NCBI RefSeq assembly: GCF_014204985.1
Contig: NZ_JACHMP010000001.1
Span: 6,262,001-6,326,000, forward strand
Reading direction: 5' to 3'
DNA: 64,000 nucleotides
Source: Streptosporangium becharense
GTDB lineage: Bacteria > Actinomycetota > Actinomycetes > Streptosporangiales > Streptosporangiaceae
This document shows positions 35,505 to 44,328 of this stretch, piece by piece. The stretch's first letter is position 1; every line of letters begins with the position of its first letter. A model generated the notes under the pieces. The model made no database searches, was not told where the DNA came from, and saw only the letters and a list, made by a program, of their open reading frames with translations. Both the position numbers and the translations under genes were made by a program.

Positions 35505-36784
35505 GCGCGACGATCCCGCGACTCCCGCGACTCCCGCGACTCCCGCGGCGCCGGTGGTCCCGGTGGGCCCGGCGGCCCCGGGTCTGGGTGCCGGCCGCGG
35601 TCGTCGTCCTGCTCGCGATGTCGGCGATCAGGACCTTCGGCGGAACCGAGGCGCTCACCGGATCCGGCGTCGTGAGCACCGCGCTCCGTCTGGCGGTCCC
35701 CATCGGGCTCGCCGGTCTGAGCGGCCTGTGGAGTGAGCGCGCGGGCGTCGCCAACCTCGGCATCGAAGGCATGATGATCATCGGGACCGTGTGCGGGGCC
35801 TGGGCCGGCTACACGCACGGCGTCTGGGCCGGTGTGCTGGCCGGTGTGCTGGGCGGCGTCGCCGCGGGCCTGCTCCACGCCGTCGTCACGGTGACCTTCG
35901 GGGTGGACCAGGCGGTCTGCGGCATCGCCATCAACATCCTGGCGGTGGGAGTGGCGCGCTTCCTGTCCGTCATCGCCTTCAGCGACCTGCCCGGAGCGGG
36001 GGCCACCCAGTCACCTCCCGTCAAGGGCGTGATCGGCACGGTCAGCGTGCCGCTCCTGGCGGGCGGCTGGGGCACGCCGGACATACTCGGACAACTCGAA
36101 CAGAGCCGCTGGTTCCTCATCTCCGACGTCAGCGGCATCCTGCGGGGACTGCTCCACGAGGTCTCCTGGTTCACCCTGCTCGCCGTCGCGCTGATCCTGG
36201 GCAGCGTCCTGGTGCTCTGGCACACCGCCTTCGGGCTGCGCCTGCGCTCCGCCGGCGAGCATCCCGCCGCGGCGGACTCACTCGGGGTCCGGGTCCACCT
36301 GATGAGGTACTGCGGGGTGCTGGTGTCCGGCGGGCTCGCCGGACTCGCCGGGGCCTACCTGGTCACCGTCTCCTCCAACGTCTACCGGGAGGGGCAGACC
36401 GGTGGCCGGGGCTTCATCGGGCTCGCGGCCATGATCTTCGGCAACTGGCGGCCGACCGGAACGGCCGGCGGAGCCCTGCTGTTCGGGTACGCCGACGCCC
36501 TGCAACTACGTCAGGCGGCCGCCATGCACACGCTGCTGCTCCTGGCCGCCGTGCTGCTGTGGACGGCGGCGATCGTCGTCCTGCGCCGGCGCCCCCGGCT
36601 GGCCGCGGCCCTGGCACTGCTGGGCGCGATCGCCCTGGCGGTCTTCCAGACCACCGACTCGATCCCCACCCAGCTCATCTACGCCACGCCCTACCTCACC
36701 ACCCTCCTGGTGCTGGTCACGATCGCCCAACGGCTCCGCATGCCGGCCTACGTCGGCATCCCCTACCGACGAGGAGACAGCTGA
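35501..36784 (+). CDS. Nucleoside ABC importer permease 2
   Basis: A 427-residue second permease of the RnsD/NupC type. The N-terminus holds an odd PRLPRLPRLP repeat from a 9-base tandem repeat. The membrane core begins at WVPAAVVVLLAMSAI; WSERAGVANLGIEGMMIIG is the family signature and the coupling loop lies at SLGVRVHLMRYCGVLVSGG. Two further C-terminal helices (LAAALALLGAIALAVF, YLTTLLVLVTIA) complete the protein. ATG 35501 lies in the stop of permease 1. The dimethylformamidase-like gene starts five bases after its stop. Confidence 0.9.
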   Translation: MSATIPRLPRLPRLPRRRWSRWARRPRVWVPAAVVVLLAMSAIRTFGGTEALTGSGVVSTALRLAVPIGLAGLSGLWSERAGVANLGIEGMMIIGTVCGAWAGYTHGVWAGVLAGVLGGVAAGLLHAVVTVTFGVDQAVCGIAINILAVGVARFLSVIAFSDLPGAGATQSPPVKGVIGTVSVPLLAGGWGTPDILGQLEQSRWFLISDVSGILRGLLHEVSWFTLLAVALILGSVLVLWHTAFGLRLRSAGEHPAAADSLGVRVHLMRYCGVLVSGGLAGLAGAYLVTVSSNVYREGQTGGRGFIGLAAMIFGNWRPTGTAGGALLFGYADALQLRQAAAMHTLLLLAAVLLWTAAIVVLRRRPRLAAALALLGAIALAVFQTTDSIPTQLIYATPYLTTLLVLVTIAQRLRMPAYVGIPYRRGDS

Positions 36785-36788
36785 GCAC

Positions 36789-38939
36789 ATGACAGCCGAG
36801 CAGGAAGCCCGCCTGATGGCGTACGCCGACCGCTGGTCCGCCTCCCCCGGACAGCGGGTGACCCTGCACGCCGGCGGCCCACCCGGAACCGCGACCGTCG
36901 ACCTCGTGGATCTCGTCCGGGAAACCGTCCTCACCCCGGCCTCGTCCGTCCCCGTCGAACCACGACCCGTGCAGACCGGTTCCCACCTGGAGGCACCCTC
37001 GGTGCCGATACCGGCCACGGGAAGCATCGCCCTATGGGTGCGTCCCCACCACCTCGGCGCGCGCCAGGTCGTGGCGGAACTGGGCACCCGGAGCTGGCGG
37101 CTGCTCCTCGTCCTGGACGAGCAGGGGGGAGCCGAGGTGACCGTCGGCACGCTCCCGGGCCGGGTACGCGTCCGGGTGCCCTCCGCCGCCCGGCCGGGGG
37201 CATGGTCCCTGCTCGTGGCGGCCTGGGAGGCGACACCGGCCACGACCACCGTCCACCTGACCGCCGCCGCCGGCGGCGGGGTGCGGGACGGCGGCGTGGC
37301 GGGGGCCGGCGCACACGGTGCGGACCTGCCGCCGCCGCCCGCGACCGGGACGCTGCGGATCGGAGCGGGCCCCGGCCACGGCGACCGGTACGCCGGACGC
37401 GTCGCCCTGCCCATGCTGACCAGGAGCCTGCTCACCGCGACCGGATGCGCACCCCTGCTCGACCTGACCACGGGAGGCGACCTGGTCGAGCACGTCGGCG
37501 GGGACGTCGTGGCCCTGTGGGACGCCTCCGCCGACCCGGGAGCCCCCCTCGTCCCCGACATCGGCGGCGACGGCCATCACGCCCGCGCCGTCAACCGGCC
37601 GCTGATGGGGCTGATCGGTCCCGGCGGCGACGCCGGGGGCCCCGCCGCCCGCACCGCCGTCCAGCTGAGTCCCGAGGACCTCGACGACGCGCGCTGGCCG
37701 GAGACGTGCGCGCTGACCGTCCCCGACGAGACGGCCTCCACCGTGCTGGGCATCCGCCTGCGCACCCGGAGCCAGTCCTTCGTCGTCCCGCTGATCGTCC
37801 GCCCCCCGGACCGGCGTCGCGGGCCGGCGTCCCGCCCGATCGCGGTGATCCTGCCCACCTTCACCTACCTGGCCTACGCCAACCACCGCCAGTCCAGTGA
37901 GGCCGAGTACTTCGGGGACTACTCGCGGGTGACCACCCGCCGGATCACGCTCTCCCCGACGGACGTCTACCTCAACGAGCACCGGGAGCTCGGCCTGTCC
38001 CTGTACGACAGCAGGCTGGAGGGCGGCGCCGTCCACCATTCCTCGGGGCGTCGCCCCGTACTGAACCACACCGCCGACTACCGTTGGTGGATGACCGGGG
38101 CGCCGCGGCACTTCTCCGCCGACATCCTGCTGCTGCGCTGGCTGCGCTCGGAGGGGTTCGCCTTCGACGTCCTCGCGGACGAGGACGTGCACGCGGGCGG
38201 AGCCGGCCTGCTCGCGGGCTACCGCGTCGTCCTGACCGGCAGCCACCCCGAGTACGTCAGCGCGCCGGAGCGCGAGGCCGTCAGCGCGTACGTGTCCGGC
38301 GGCGGGCGGCTGATGTACCTGGGCGGCAACGGATTCTACTGGGTGACCGGCGTCGATCCCCGCCACCCGAACGCCATCGAGGTCCGCCGCCGCGGCACCG
38401 GTGACTGGTGGGACAACGAGCCCGGTGAGGACGTCCTCACCTCCACCGGCGAGCCCGGCGGACTCTGGCGCCACCGGGGCCTCCCGCCGCAGGAGCTCCT
38501 CGGCGTCGGCTTCGCCGCCCAGGGCTGGGGCCCGGCACCCGGCTACACCCGCCTGCCCGACAGCCGCCGTGACGAGGCGGCCTGGGTCTTCGCCGGTGTC
38601 GAGACGGACACCGTGGGCCGCTACGGGCTCGCGCTCGGCGGCGCCGCCGGAGACGAGATCGACCGCGCCGCACCGGAGCTCGGCACCCCGCCCGGCACCC
38701 TGCTGCTCGCGACGTCCGCGGGCGCGCACAGCCACCACTACCTGGCCGCCGCGGAGGACTCCTCACCGGGCGGGGACACCGTCCGCGCCGACATGACCCT
38801 GCGCCGGCTCGGCAACGGCGGCGCGGTGTTCTCGGTCGGATCCATCAACTGGGTCGCCAGCCTCGCCTGCCGCGACGGTGACGTCAGGCGCGTCACCCGA
38901 AACGTCCTGTCCCGATTCCTGTTGCCCGACGCCCCGTGA
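36789..38939 (+). CDS. N,N-dimethylformamidase large-subunit-like protein
   Basis: A 716-residue protein resembling the large subunit of N,N-dimethylformamidase. The N-terminal half (about 70-300) is a LamG-like beta sandwich (SIALWVRPHHLG, WDASADPGAP). The C-terminal half is the DMFase catalytic-type domain (VILPTFTYLAYANHRQ, LSLYDSRLEGG, NHTADYRWW, YVSAPEREAVSAYVSGGGRLMYLGGNGFYWVTG in parts, FSVGSINWVASL). In the characterised enzyme a mononuclear iron bound by Tyr and Glu residues hydrolyses a formamide. Here, between nucleoside importer and sugar-salvage genes, the target may be an N-formyl or cyclic amidine group, but this is a guess. No small-subunit gene is seen. Start five bases after permease 2. 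Confidence 0.78.
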   Translation: MTAEQEARLMAYADRWSASPGQRVTLHAGGPPGTATVDLVDLVRETVLTPASSVPVEPRPVQTGSHLEAPSVPIPATGSIALWVRPHHLGARQVVAELGTRSWRLLLVLDEQGGAEVTVGTLPGRVRVRVPSAARPGAWSLLVAAWEATPATTTVHLTAAAGGGVRDGGVAGAGAHGADLPPPPATGTLRIGAGPGHGDRYAGRVALPMLTRSLLTATGCAPLLDLTTGGDLVEHVGGDVVALWDASADPGAPLVPDIGGDGHHARAVNRPLMGLIGPGGDAGGPAARTAVQLSPEDLDDARWPETCALTVPDETASTVLGIRLRTRSQSFVVPLIVRPPDRRRGPASRPIAVILPTFTYLAYANHRQSSEAEYFGDYSRVTTRRITLSPTDVYLNEHRELGLSLYDSRLEGGAVHHSSGRRPVLNHTADYRWWMTGAPRHFSADILLLRWLRSEGFAFDVLADEDVHAGGAGLLAGYRVVLTGSHPEYVSAPEREAVSAYVSGGGRLMYLGGNGFYWVTGVDPRHPNAIEVRRRGTGDWWDNEPGEDVLTSTGEPGGLWRHRGLPPQELLGVGFAAQGWGPAPGYTRLPDSRRDEAAWVFAGVETDTVGRYGLALGGAAGDEIDRAAPELGTPPGTLLLATSAGAHSHHYLAAAEDSSPGGDTVRADMTLRRLGNGGAVFSVGSINWVASLACRDGDVRRVTRNVLSRFLLPDAP

Positions 38940-38950
38940 CGAGGAGTGAC

Positions 38951-39862
38951 ATGGCCACCGCCGGCGCACCGCGCGACGACCACCCCTATCCCCGCACCTG
39001 CGGGGACCTCACCGACGAGCATCTGTCCATGCCCGCGGAAGCCCTCGCGGCGATAGCCCGCCACCCTCTCACCGTGCACCCGGACACCAGCGCGCTCTAT
39101 CACCACCTGGCCCGGGAGATGGCCGACGAACTGCGGGAGAACAACCTGCGCGGGGAACCCACCCGCTGGATCCTCCCCGTCGGCCCCAAGGCGCAGTACC
39201 CCATCCTCGCGCGCATCTGCAACCAGGAGCGGATCAGCTGGGCCGACGCGTTCGCCTTCCACATGGACGAGTTCCTCGACTGGCAGGGCCGGCCCGTGGA
39301 CCCGTCCCACCCCTTCAGCTTCCGCGGCTACTGCGACCGCAACCTCTACCGGCTGCTCGACCCGGACCTGAGGCCCGACCCCGGGAACGTCGTCTACCCC
39401 GACGTGTTCGACCCCGACGCCTACGCCGAACGCCTGCGGCGGGAAGGAGGAGCCGACACCTGCTTCGCGGGCTTCGGCTACCGAGGGCACCTGGCCTTCA
39501 ACGAACCGCCGACGACCCGCTGGCACCACTACGGCGTCGAGGAGTTCGCCGCCTCCACCACGCGGATCGTCCCCCTGCTGGAGGACACGATCGTGGCCCA
39601 CTCCCACCGGGTGACCGGCGGCTACACCCAGGCCATCCCGCGGATGGCCGTCACCGTGGGGATGTCGGAGATCCTCTCCGCCCGCAGGCTGCACCTCATC
39701 ACCGACGGGGGTGCCTGGAAACGCTACATCGTGCGGGTCCTCCTGCTCACCACCGAACCCGACGTCACGCTTCCGGTCACCCTGGCGCACCGGCACCCCA
39801 ATGTGCACGTCACCGTGGACGCCGACAGCATCGCACCGTGCGCACTGGGGCTCGACTCGTGA
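38951..39862 (+). CDS. Glucosamine-6-phosphate deaminase-like (NagB family) enzyme
   Basis: A 303-residue NagB/RpiA-fold protein. FHMDEF carries Asp106, the equivalent of the catalytic base of NagB, and FGYRGHLAFNEPP gives His180 and Glu185 of the ring-opening set. The Asp that normally precedes Gly-His (GNDGH) is Arg178 here, and the phosphate loop reads PVGPKAQYP, so the substrate probably differs from glucosamine-6-phosphate. NagB enzymes turn a 2-amino-2-deoxy sugar phosphate into a ketose phosphate plus ammonia. Next to a nucleoside hydrolase and a PfkB kinase, 2-amino-2-deoxyribose-5-phosphate is an attractive substrate. ATG 38951 follows GAGGAG; a GTG at 38936 is possible. Confidence 0.78.
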   Translation: MATAGAPRDDHPYPRTCGDLTDEHLSMPAEALAAIARHPLTVHPDTSALYHHLAREMADELRENNLRGEPTRWILPVGPKAQYPILARICNQERISWADAFAFHMDEFLDWQGRPVDPSHPFSFRGYCDRNLYRLLDPDLRPDPGNVVYPDVFDPDAYAERLRREGGADTCFAGFGYRGHLAFNEPPTTRWHHYGVEEFAASTTRIVPLLEDTIVAHSHRVTGGYTQAIPRMAVTVGMSEILSARRLHLITDGGAWKRYIVRVLLLTTEPDVTLPVTLAHRHPNVHVTVDADSIAPCALGLDS

Positions 39863-40839
39863 CCGTGCTCGCCGTCGGCGCCTACACCCTGGATCTCTAC
39901 ATGTTCGGCGACCACCTGCCGGCGACCGGTGAAAGCGTCGACGCCTGCGACTACGCCACCGCGCACGGCGGCAAGGCGGCGAACGTGGCGGTCGCCTCCG
40001 CCCGGCTGGGAGCCCCCACCCGCTTCGTCGGCTGCCTGGGAGACGACGCCGACGGACCGGCGGCGCTGGCCGCGCTACGGGCCGACGGCGTCGAGGTCGG
40101 CGACTGCGCCACGGCCGACGGCGTCCCGACCGGACGCAGTTTCGTCTACGTCGACAGGCACGGCCGGCAGATCGTCATGACGTGGCCGGGGGCCGCGAAC
40201 CTGCTCCCCGTCTCCCGGGCGGCCGCCACGGCCGCCGGCCTGCCGGATGGTTCGGTGCTCGTGCTCCAGGGGGAGATCCCCGTGGCGACCTCGTCCGCGG
40301 CGGCGGCCGCGGCCCCGCCCGGCGCGCGCGTCGTGCTCAACCCCAGCCCGCCCGGACCGTTCCTCGGCGACACCGGGGAGGAACTGCTCGGCCGGGCCGA
40401 CGTACTGGTGCTCAACGAGGGCGAGCTGTCCGCGCTGACCACCGGCGCGACCGGCGCCCGCACCGGGCGGGCGGGGCCGGGGCGGGGGAGCACCGCCGGC
40501 CTCTCCCCGGTGGAACTGCTGCGCCTCGGAACCAGGGGACGCACCGTGATCGTCACCTGTGGGGAACGCGGCGCCGAGATCACCGACGACCACGGCACCA
40601 CGCTGGTCGGCGCACCCCGGGTGGACGCCGTGGACACGACCGGCGCGGGCGACGCCTTCACCGGTGCCCTGGCGGCCGCCCTCCGCGGCGGCGCGAGCCT
40701 GGCGCAGGGAGTCCGGCTCGCCTGCCGGGTGGCGGCCGTCTCGGTCACGCGCCGCTTCTGCGCTCCCAGCTACCCGTCCGCCTCGGAGCTCGGCATCGCC
40801 CCGCTGCGCGGTCCGTCCGAGCGGGGGAGACCCGGGTGA
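39859..40839 (+). CDS. PfkB-family carbohydrate/nucleoside kinase
   Basis: A 326-residue ribokinase-type kinase. It opens with VLAVGAYTLDLYMFGDHLPATGE and HGGKAANVAVASARLG (signature 1) and ends with VDTTGAGDAFTGALAAALRGG (signature 2, with the catalytic Asp in GAGD). A nonstandard Gly/Arg insert (ATGARTGRAGPGRGSTAG) interrupts the middle near 205-225. It should phosphorylate a pentose or nucleoside with ATP. The GTG start overlaps the NagB-like stop, and its own stop overlaps the nucleoside hydrolase start (GTGA both times), so three enzymes are tightly coupled: glycosidic cleavage, sugar phosphorylation, deamination or isomerisation. Confidence 0.88.
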   Translation: MTVLAVGAYTLDLYMFGDHLPATGESVDACDYATAHGGKAANVAVASARLGAPTRFVGCLGDDADGPAALAALRADGVEVGDCATADGVPTGRSFVYVDRHGRQIVMTWPGAANLLPVSRAAATAAGLPDGSVLVLQGEIPVATSSAAAAAAPPGARVVLNPSPPGPFLGDTGEELLGRADVLVLNEGELSALTTGATGARTGRAGPGRGSTAGLSPVELLRLGTRGRTVIVTCGERGAEITDDHGTTLVGAPRVDAVDTTGAGDAFTGALAAALRGGASLAQGVRLACRVAAVSVTRRFCAPSYPSASELGIAPLRGPSERGRPG

Positions 40840-41903
40840 CACGGCGAGATCCCACCCCGGCGTACGGGGACGTGACCGGCGCCGCTCCGCGCCGCCGCCG
40901 GGTCGTGTTCGACCACGACGGCGCGCCGGACGACCTGCTGTCCCTCCTCCTGCTGACCCGGTACGACCACGTCGACCTGCGGGGAGTCGCCGTCACCCCG
41001 GCCGACTGCCTCCTGGAACCGGCCCTGTCGGCCACCCGCAAGATCCTCGACCTGGTGGGCAGGGACGTGCCGACGGCCGCGGGCGTGCTGCCCGGACGCA
41101 ACCCGTTCCCCCTCGCCTGGCGGATCGACGCCCTGCGGGTGGACGCGCTGCCCGTGCTCAACCAGAAGGACCACGACACCACCCGCGCGGACCGGCCTGC
41201 GGCGCACGAACAGCTCGCCACCTGGCTGATGCGGGCCCCGGCCCCGGTCACCGTGCTCGCCACCGGTCCGCTGACCAATCTCGCCCGGTGCCTCGACGAC
41301 CACCCGCGGATCGAGTCCCGCATCGAGGAGGTGGTGTTCATGGGCGGTGCCCTCGACGTCACCGGCAACGTCAACCAACCGGGTCACGACGGCACCGCGG
41401 AATGGAACGTCTTCTGGGACCCCGGCGCCGTCAGGCGCGTCTTCGACGCGGCCGTCCCCATCACGATGTTCCCCCTGGACGTGACCGACCGCGTGCCGGT
41501 GACCCCCGACCTCGCCCGTGCCTTCGGCCGCCACTACGGCCACCCCGTCAGCGACCTCGCCGGATCGCTCCTCGCGCTGACGTTCGGCACCCTGGAGACC
41601 ACGAGCCTGCCCTACTGCTGCTGGGACAGCCTCACCACCTCCTACCTCGCCGAGCCCGGCATCTGCACCTTCGAGACGGTGCACTGCGACGTGATCACCC
41701 GGGGGGAGAGCCAGGGACGCGTCGTCCGGCGCTCCGGCGGGCGTGCCGTCAGATGCGCCCGCACGGTCGACTCCGGCCGCTTCCACCGGCACCTGCTCAC
41801 CATGCTCACCCCGGGGCCCACCCCGGTGCCCACCCCGGGCGGGCGTCAGGCATCCCCGGCCCGGCGGGCGGACGTCGGCCCGGCGGGCGAGCGCGGCGGT
41901 TAG
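40836..41903 (+). CDS. Inosine/uridine-preferring nucleoside hydrolase
   Basis: A 355-residue nucleoside N-ribohydrolase. The calcium-binding Asp cluster is DHDGAPDD (Asp26, 28, 32, 33) in place of the common DTDPGIDD, keeping the Asp spacing. Other family parts are VTVLATGPLTNLARCL, EVVFMGGALDVTGNVN (Asn-binding region), TAEWNVFWDP and a late Asp-containing CWDSLTTS loop. It cleaves nucleosides to base and sugar. The Gly-Ala-Pro change next to the metal site suggests altered sugar recognition. It is the last gene of the rightward operon; the tail has PTPVPTPG repeats. It converges with the Nudix gene, only 14 bases away. Confidence 0.88.
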   Translation: MTRRDPTPAYGDVTGAAPRRRRVVFDHDGAPDDLLSLLLLTRYDHVDLRGVAVTPADCLLEPALSATRKILDLVGRDVPTAAGVLPGRNPFPLAWRIDALRVDALPVLNQKDHDTTRADRPAAHEQLATWLMRAPAPVTVLATGPLTNLARCLDDHPRIESRIEEVVFMGGALDVTGNVNQPGHDGTAEWNVFWDPGAVRRVFDAAVPITMFPLDVTDRVPVTPDLARAFGRHYGHPVSDLAGSLLALTFGTLETTSLPYCCWDSLTTSYLAEPGICTFETVHCDVITRGESQGRVVRRSGGRAVRCARTVDSGRFHRHLLTMLTPGPTPVPTPGGRQASPARRADVGPAGERGG

Positions 41904-41917
41904 GGAAGGGGAGGCGG

Positions 41918-42517
41918 TCAGCGAGGGGGAGGCGCCGCGGAGCCGCCGGGAGCGCGCATGGCGAGGCCCCGGAGCGCGAGGTCGATCATGCCGGTGTCAC
42001 CGGTGGAGGAGTCCGCCAGGCGGCGGAGCCCGGCGGCGTCCAGCCAGCGCGCCTCGACGAACTTGTCCCGCTCGATCCGGGGCCGGGTTAGGTCACCGGT
42101 GACCGTGGCGAGCACGTCGATCTCGCGTCTGCGCGCGCCGTCCCCTCCGTCACCGCCGCCCCAGTCGAAGACGTCCACCACGCCGTCCACCCGGACCAGG
42201 CGCCATCCCGTCTCCTCCGCAATCTCCCGGGCGAGCGCCACGCACAGGGTCTCCCCCTCCTCGACGTGCCCGCCGACGATGTCCCAGCACCCGGGGAAGA
42301 GCCGCACGTGGGGTGCCCGCCGTTGCAGGAACACCTCGCCGAGCGGGTTGACCAGGACGGCGCCCACCACGCACCGGGCCCCCGCCGCCGACGCCTCCCG
42401 CTGTATCCGCGCGAACTCCCGTGGATGCGGAGCGCAGCCGACGGCATCCCCGATGCCCCCGGTGCCCCCGGTGTCCCCACTGCCCCCGCTGCCCGCGCTC
42501 ACCGGCCCGCCGCTCAT
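41918..42517 (-). CDS. Nudix hydrolase of the leftward nucleoside operon
   Basis: A 199-residue Nudix protein: Gly/Ser/Thr-rich N-terminus (GSGGSGDTGGTGG, from a slippage repeat), VVGAVLVNPLGEVFLQRR, and the full Nudix box GGHVEEGETLCVALA-REIAEETGW. The ATG overlaps the stop of the ABC exporter gene (ATGA), so it is the last gene of the leftward operon. In the ada cluster of Actinomadura sp. ATCC 39365 a Nudix hydrolase (AdaJ) is reported to start 2'-amino-2'-deoxyadenosine formation by hydrolysing ATP; this gene would be the counterpart. Housecleaning of nucleotides is the alternative. Confidence 0.85.
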   Translation of the reverse strand: MSGGPVSAGSGGSGDTGGTGGIGDAVGCAPHPREFARIQREASAAGARCVVGAVLVNPLGEVFLQRRAPHVRLFPGCWDIVGGHVEEGETLCVALAREIAEETGWRLVRVDGVVDVFDWGGGDGGDGARRREIDVLATVTGDLTRPRIERDKFVEARWLDAAGLRRLADSSTGDTGMIDLALRGLAMRAPGGSAAPPPR

Positions 42518-44292
42518 GCCGACCGCTGGTGGGCGTAGTAGGTCGCGTACAGGGCGGCGAACGCGCCGCCGCGGCGCAGCAACTCGTCGAAGCCACCGTC
42601 CTCGGCGATCACACCCTCGCGGAGCACCAGGACGCGGTCGGCCCGCCGGATCGTCGACAGCCGGTGGGCGATCACCAGCACGGTACGGCCCTCGAACAGC
42701 CGGAACAGCGCGTCCTGGATGCCCCGCTCGGTCAGCGGGTCGACGCTGGCCGTCGGCTCGTCCAGCAGGACGATGTCCGGTTCCTGGAGGAACATCCGGG
42801 CGAGGGCGATGAGCTGCCGCTGCCCGACCGACACCCCCTGACCGCCGGAGGTCAGGCGGTCGTGCAGGGACAGCGGCATGCTCCGGGACCAGACCCGGTG
42901 CCCGATCCTCTCGATGGCGCGCTCGACGTCCGCGTGCCCCGCGCCGGGCCTGCCGTAGGCGATGTTCTCCGCGAGCGTGCCCGCGAAGAGGAACGGGTGC
43001 TGCGGGACGACCCCGACGCGTCGGCGGTACCCCCGCAGGTCGAGCGAACGAATGTCGCGGCCGTCGATCAGCAGCTCACCCCCCTGGAACTCGTAGGCAC
43101 GGGCGATCAGCTTGGCCAGCGTGGACTTGCCGCCCCCGGTGTGCCCGACGATCGCCACCGTCTCCCGTGCGGCGATCCGCAGATCGAGGCCGTCGAACAC
43201 GGTGGCCCCGGTGCCGTAGCGGAAGACCAGGCCGCGCGCCTCGATCTCGCCGTCCAGCCGGGTCACGGGCTCGTCGCCGTGCTGGACGATGGCGTGCTCG
43301 CTGTCGATCAGCGCGAACACCCGCTCACTGGCGGCGAGCCCCTGCTGGAAGAGGCTCCAGAACGACGCCGCCTGGGTGACCGGCTGCCACAGCATCCCGA
43401 ACGCCTGGATGGCGAAGTACCACTCGCCGGGGGAGAGCCTGCCGAGCACCGCGAAACGCCCGCCCTGGTACAGCACGACCGCGGTGGCCAGGCCGGCCAG
43501 CATCGTCAGCACCGGGAGGATCACCGCGTAGATCAGGCCCTGCCTGATGTAGACGGCGTACGACAACCGGTTGACCTCGTCGAAGTCGCGGTACACGGCC
43601 TTCTCCCGGCCGAAGCTCTTGGCGACCGAGATGCCCAGCATCGACTCGTGCACGTTGGCGTTGACCCTGGCCATCACCCGCCGGGTGCCCGCCGCCGCCG
43701 TCCTGGCGACCCTGCGGAACGCCAGGGCCACGCCGAGCAGGATCGGCAGCGTCGCCAGGATGATCAGGCCGAGGTCGACGTCGATCCAGAACACCACCCC
43801 GCCGAGCAGCAGCACCAGGAAGACCTGGCTGAGCAGGTTGAGGGTGAGGGTCATCACCGAGCTGAACCCCTCGGTGTCGCCGGTGACCCGGCTCATCACC
43901 TGACCGGCCGAGTTCCCGTCGTAGAAGGCGACGTCCTTGGCGAGGGCCGCGTCGGCGGCGTCGCACTGCAACCGGTACACCACGTCGCCCACCAGTCGCG
44001 CGGTGACGGCCTGGCGCACCCAGTTCATCACCCAGGCGAGCACCGCGGCCACGACGACGAAGAGGCTGAGCCGCAGGCCCAGCCCGGTTCCGCCCCCCAC
44101 CTGGTCGATCACCCGGGAGATGACGACCGGCACCGCGGCGGTCAGCAGCGCGGCTCCCACGACGAGCGCGGCGGAGCCGAGCATGGCGCCGCGTCGTTCC
44201 CGCAGGTAGCGGAGGATCCTGGCCACCAGCCGGCGGTTGCCGTAGGTGCGGTCGTACTCGTCGGCGTGCAGGCCCGCGAACAGTTCGCTCAC
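42514..44292 (-). CDS. ABC exporter half-transporter, subunit B
   Basis: A 592-residue type IV ABC exporter with an N-terminal six-helix membrane domain (about 35-310) and C-terminal ATPase. Walker A is VGHTGGGKST, Walker B IVLLDEPTASVD with an intact catalytic Glu, and the switch His lies in VIAHRLS. The signature is SVGQRQ rather than LSGGQ. Its partner at 44329 has the opposite pattern, so the pair should form a heterodimer with one canonical and one degenerate ATP site. GTG start. It is likely the export pump for the cluster product and would give self-protection. Confidence 0.9.
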   Translation of the reverse strand: MSELFAGLHADEYDRTYGNRRLVARILRYLRERRGAMLGSAALVVGAALLTAAVPVVISRVIDQVGGGTGLGLRLSLFVVVAAVLAWVMNWVRQAVTARLVGDVVYRLQCDAADAALAKDVAFYDGNSAGQVMSRVTGDTEGFSSVMTLTLNLLSQVFLVLLLGGVVFWIDVDLGLIILATLPILLGVALAFRRVARTAAAGTRRVMARVNANVHESMLGISVAKSFGREKAVYRDFDEVNRLSYAVYIRQGLIYAVILPVLTMLAGLATAVVLYQGGRFAVLGRLSPGEWYFAIQAFGMLWQPVTQAASFWSLFQQGLAASERVFALIDSEHAIVQHGDEPVTRLDGEIEARGLVFRYGTGATVFDGLDLRIAARETVAIVGHTGGGKSTLAKLIARAYEFQGGELLIDGRDIRSLDLRGYRRRVGVVPQHPFLFAGTLAENIAYGRPGAGHADVERAIERIGHRVWSRSMPLSLHDRLTSGGQGVSVGQRQLIALARMFLQEPDIVLLDEPTASVDPLTERGIQDALFRLFEGRTVLVIAHRLSTIRRADRVLVLREGVIAEDGGFDELLRRGGAFAALYATYYAHQRSA

Positions 44293-44328
44293 CGCGGCCG
44301 CCGATCCGCCGCGGTGTCCCGCGGGATG

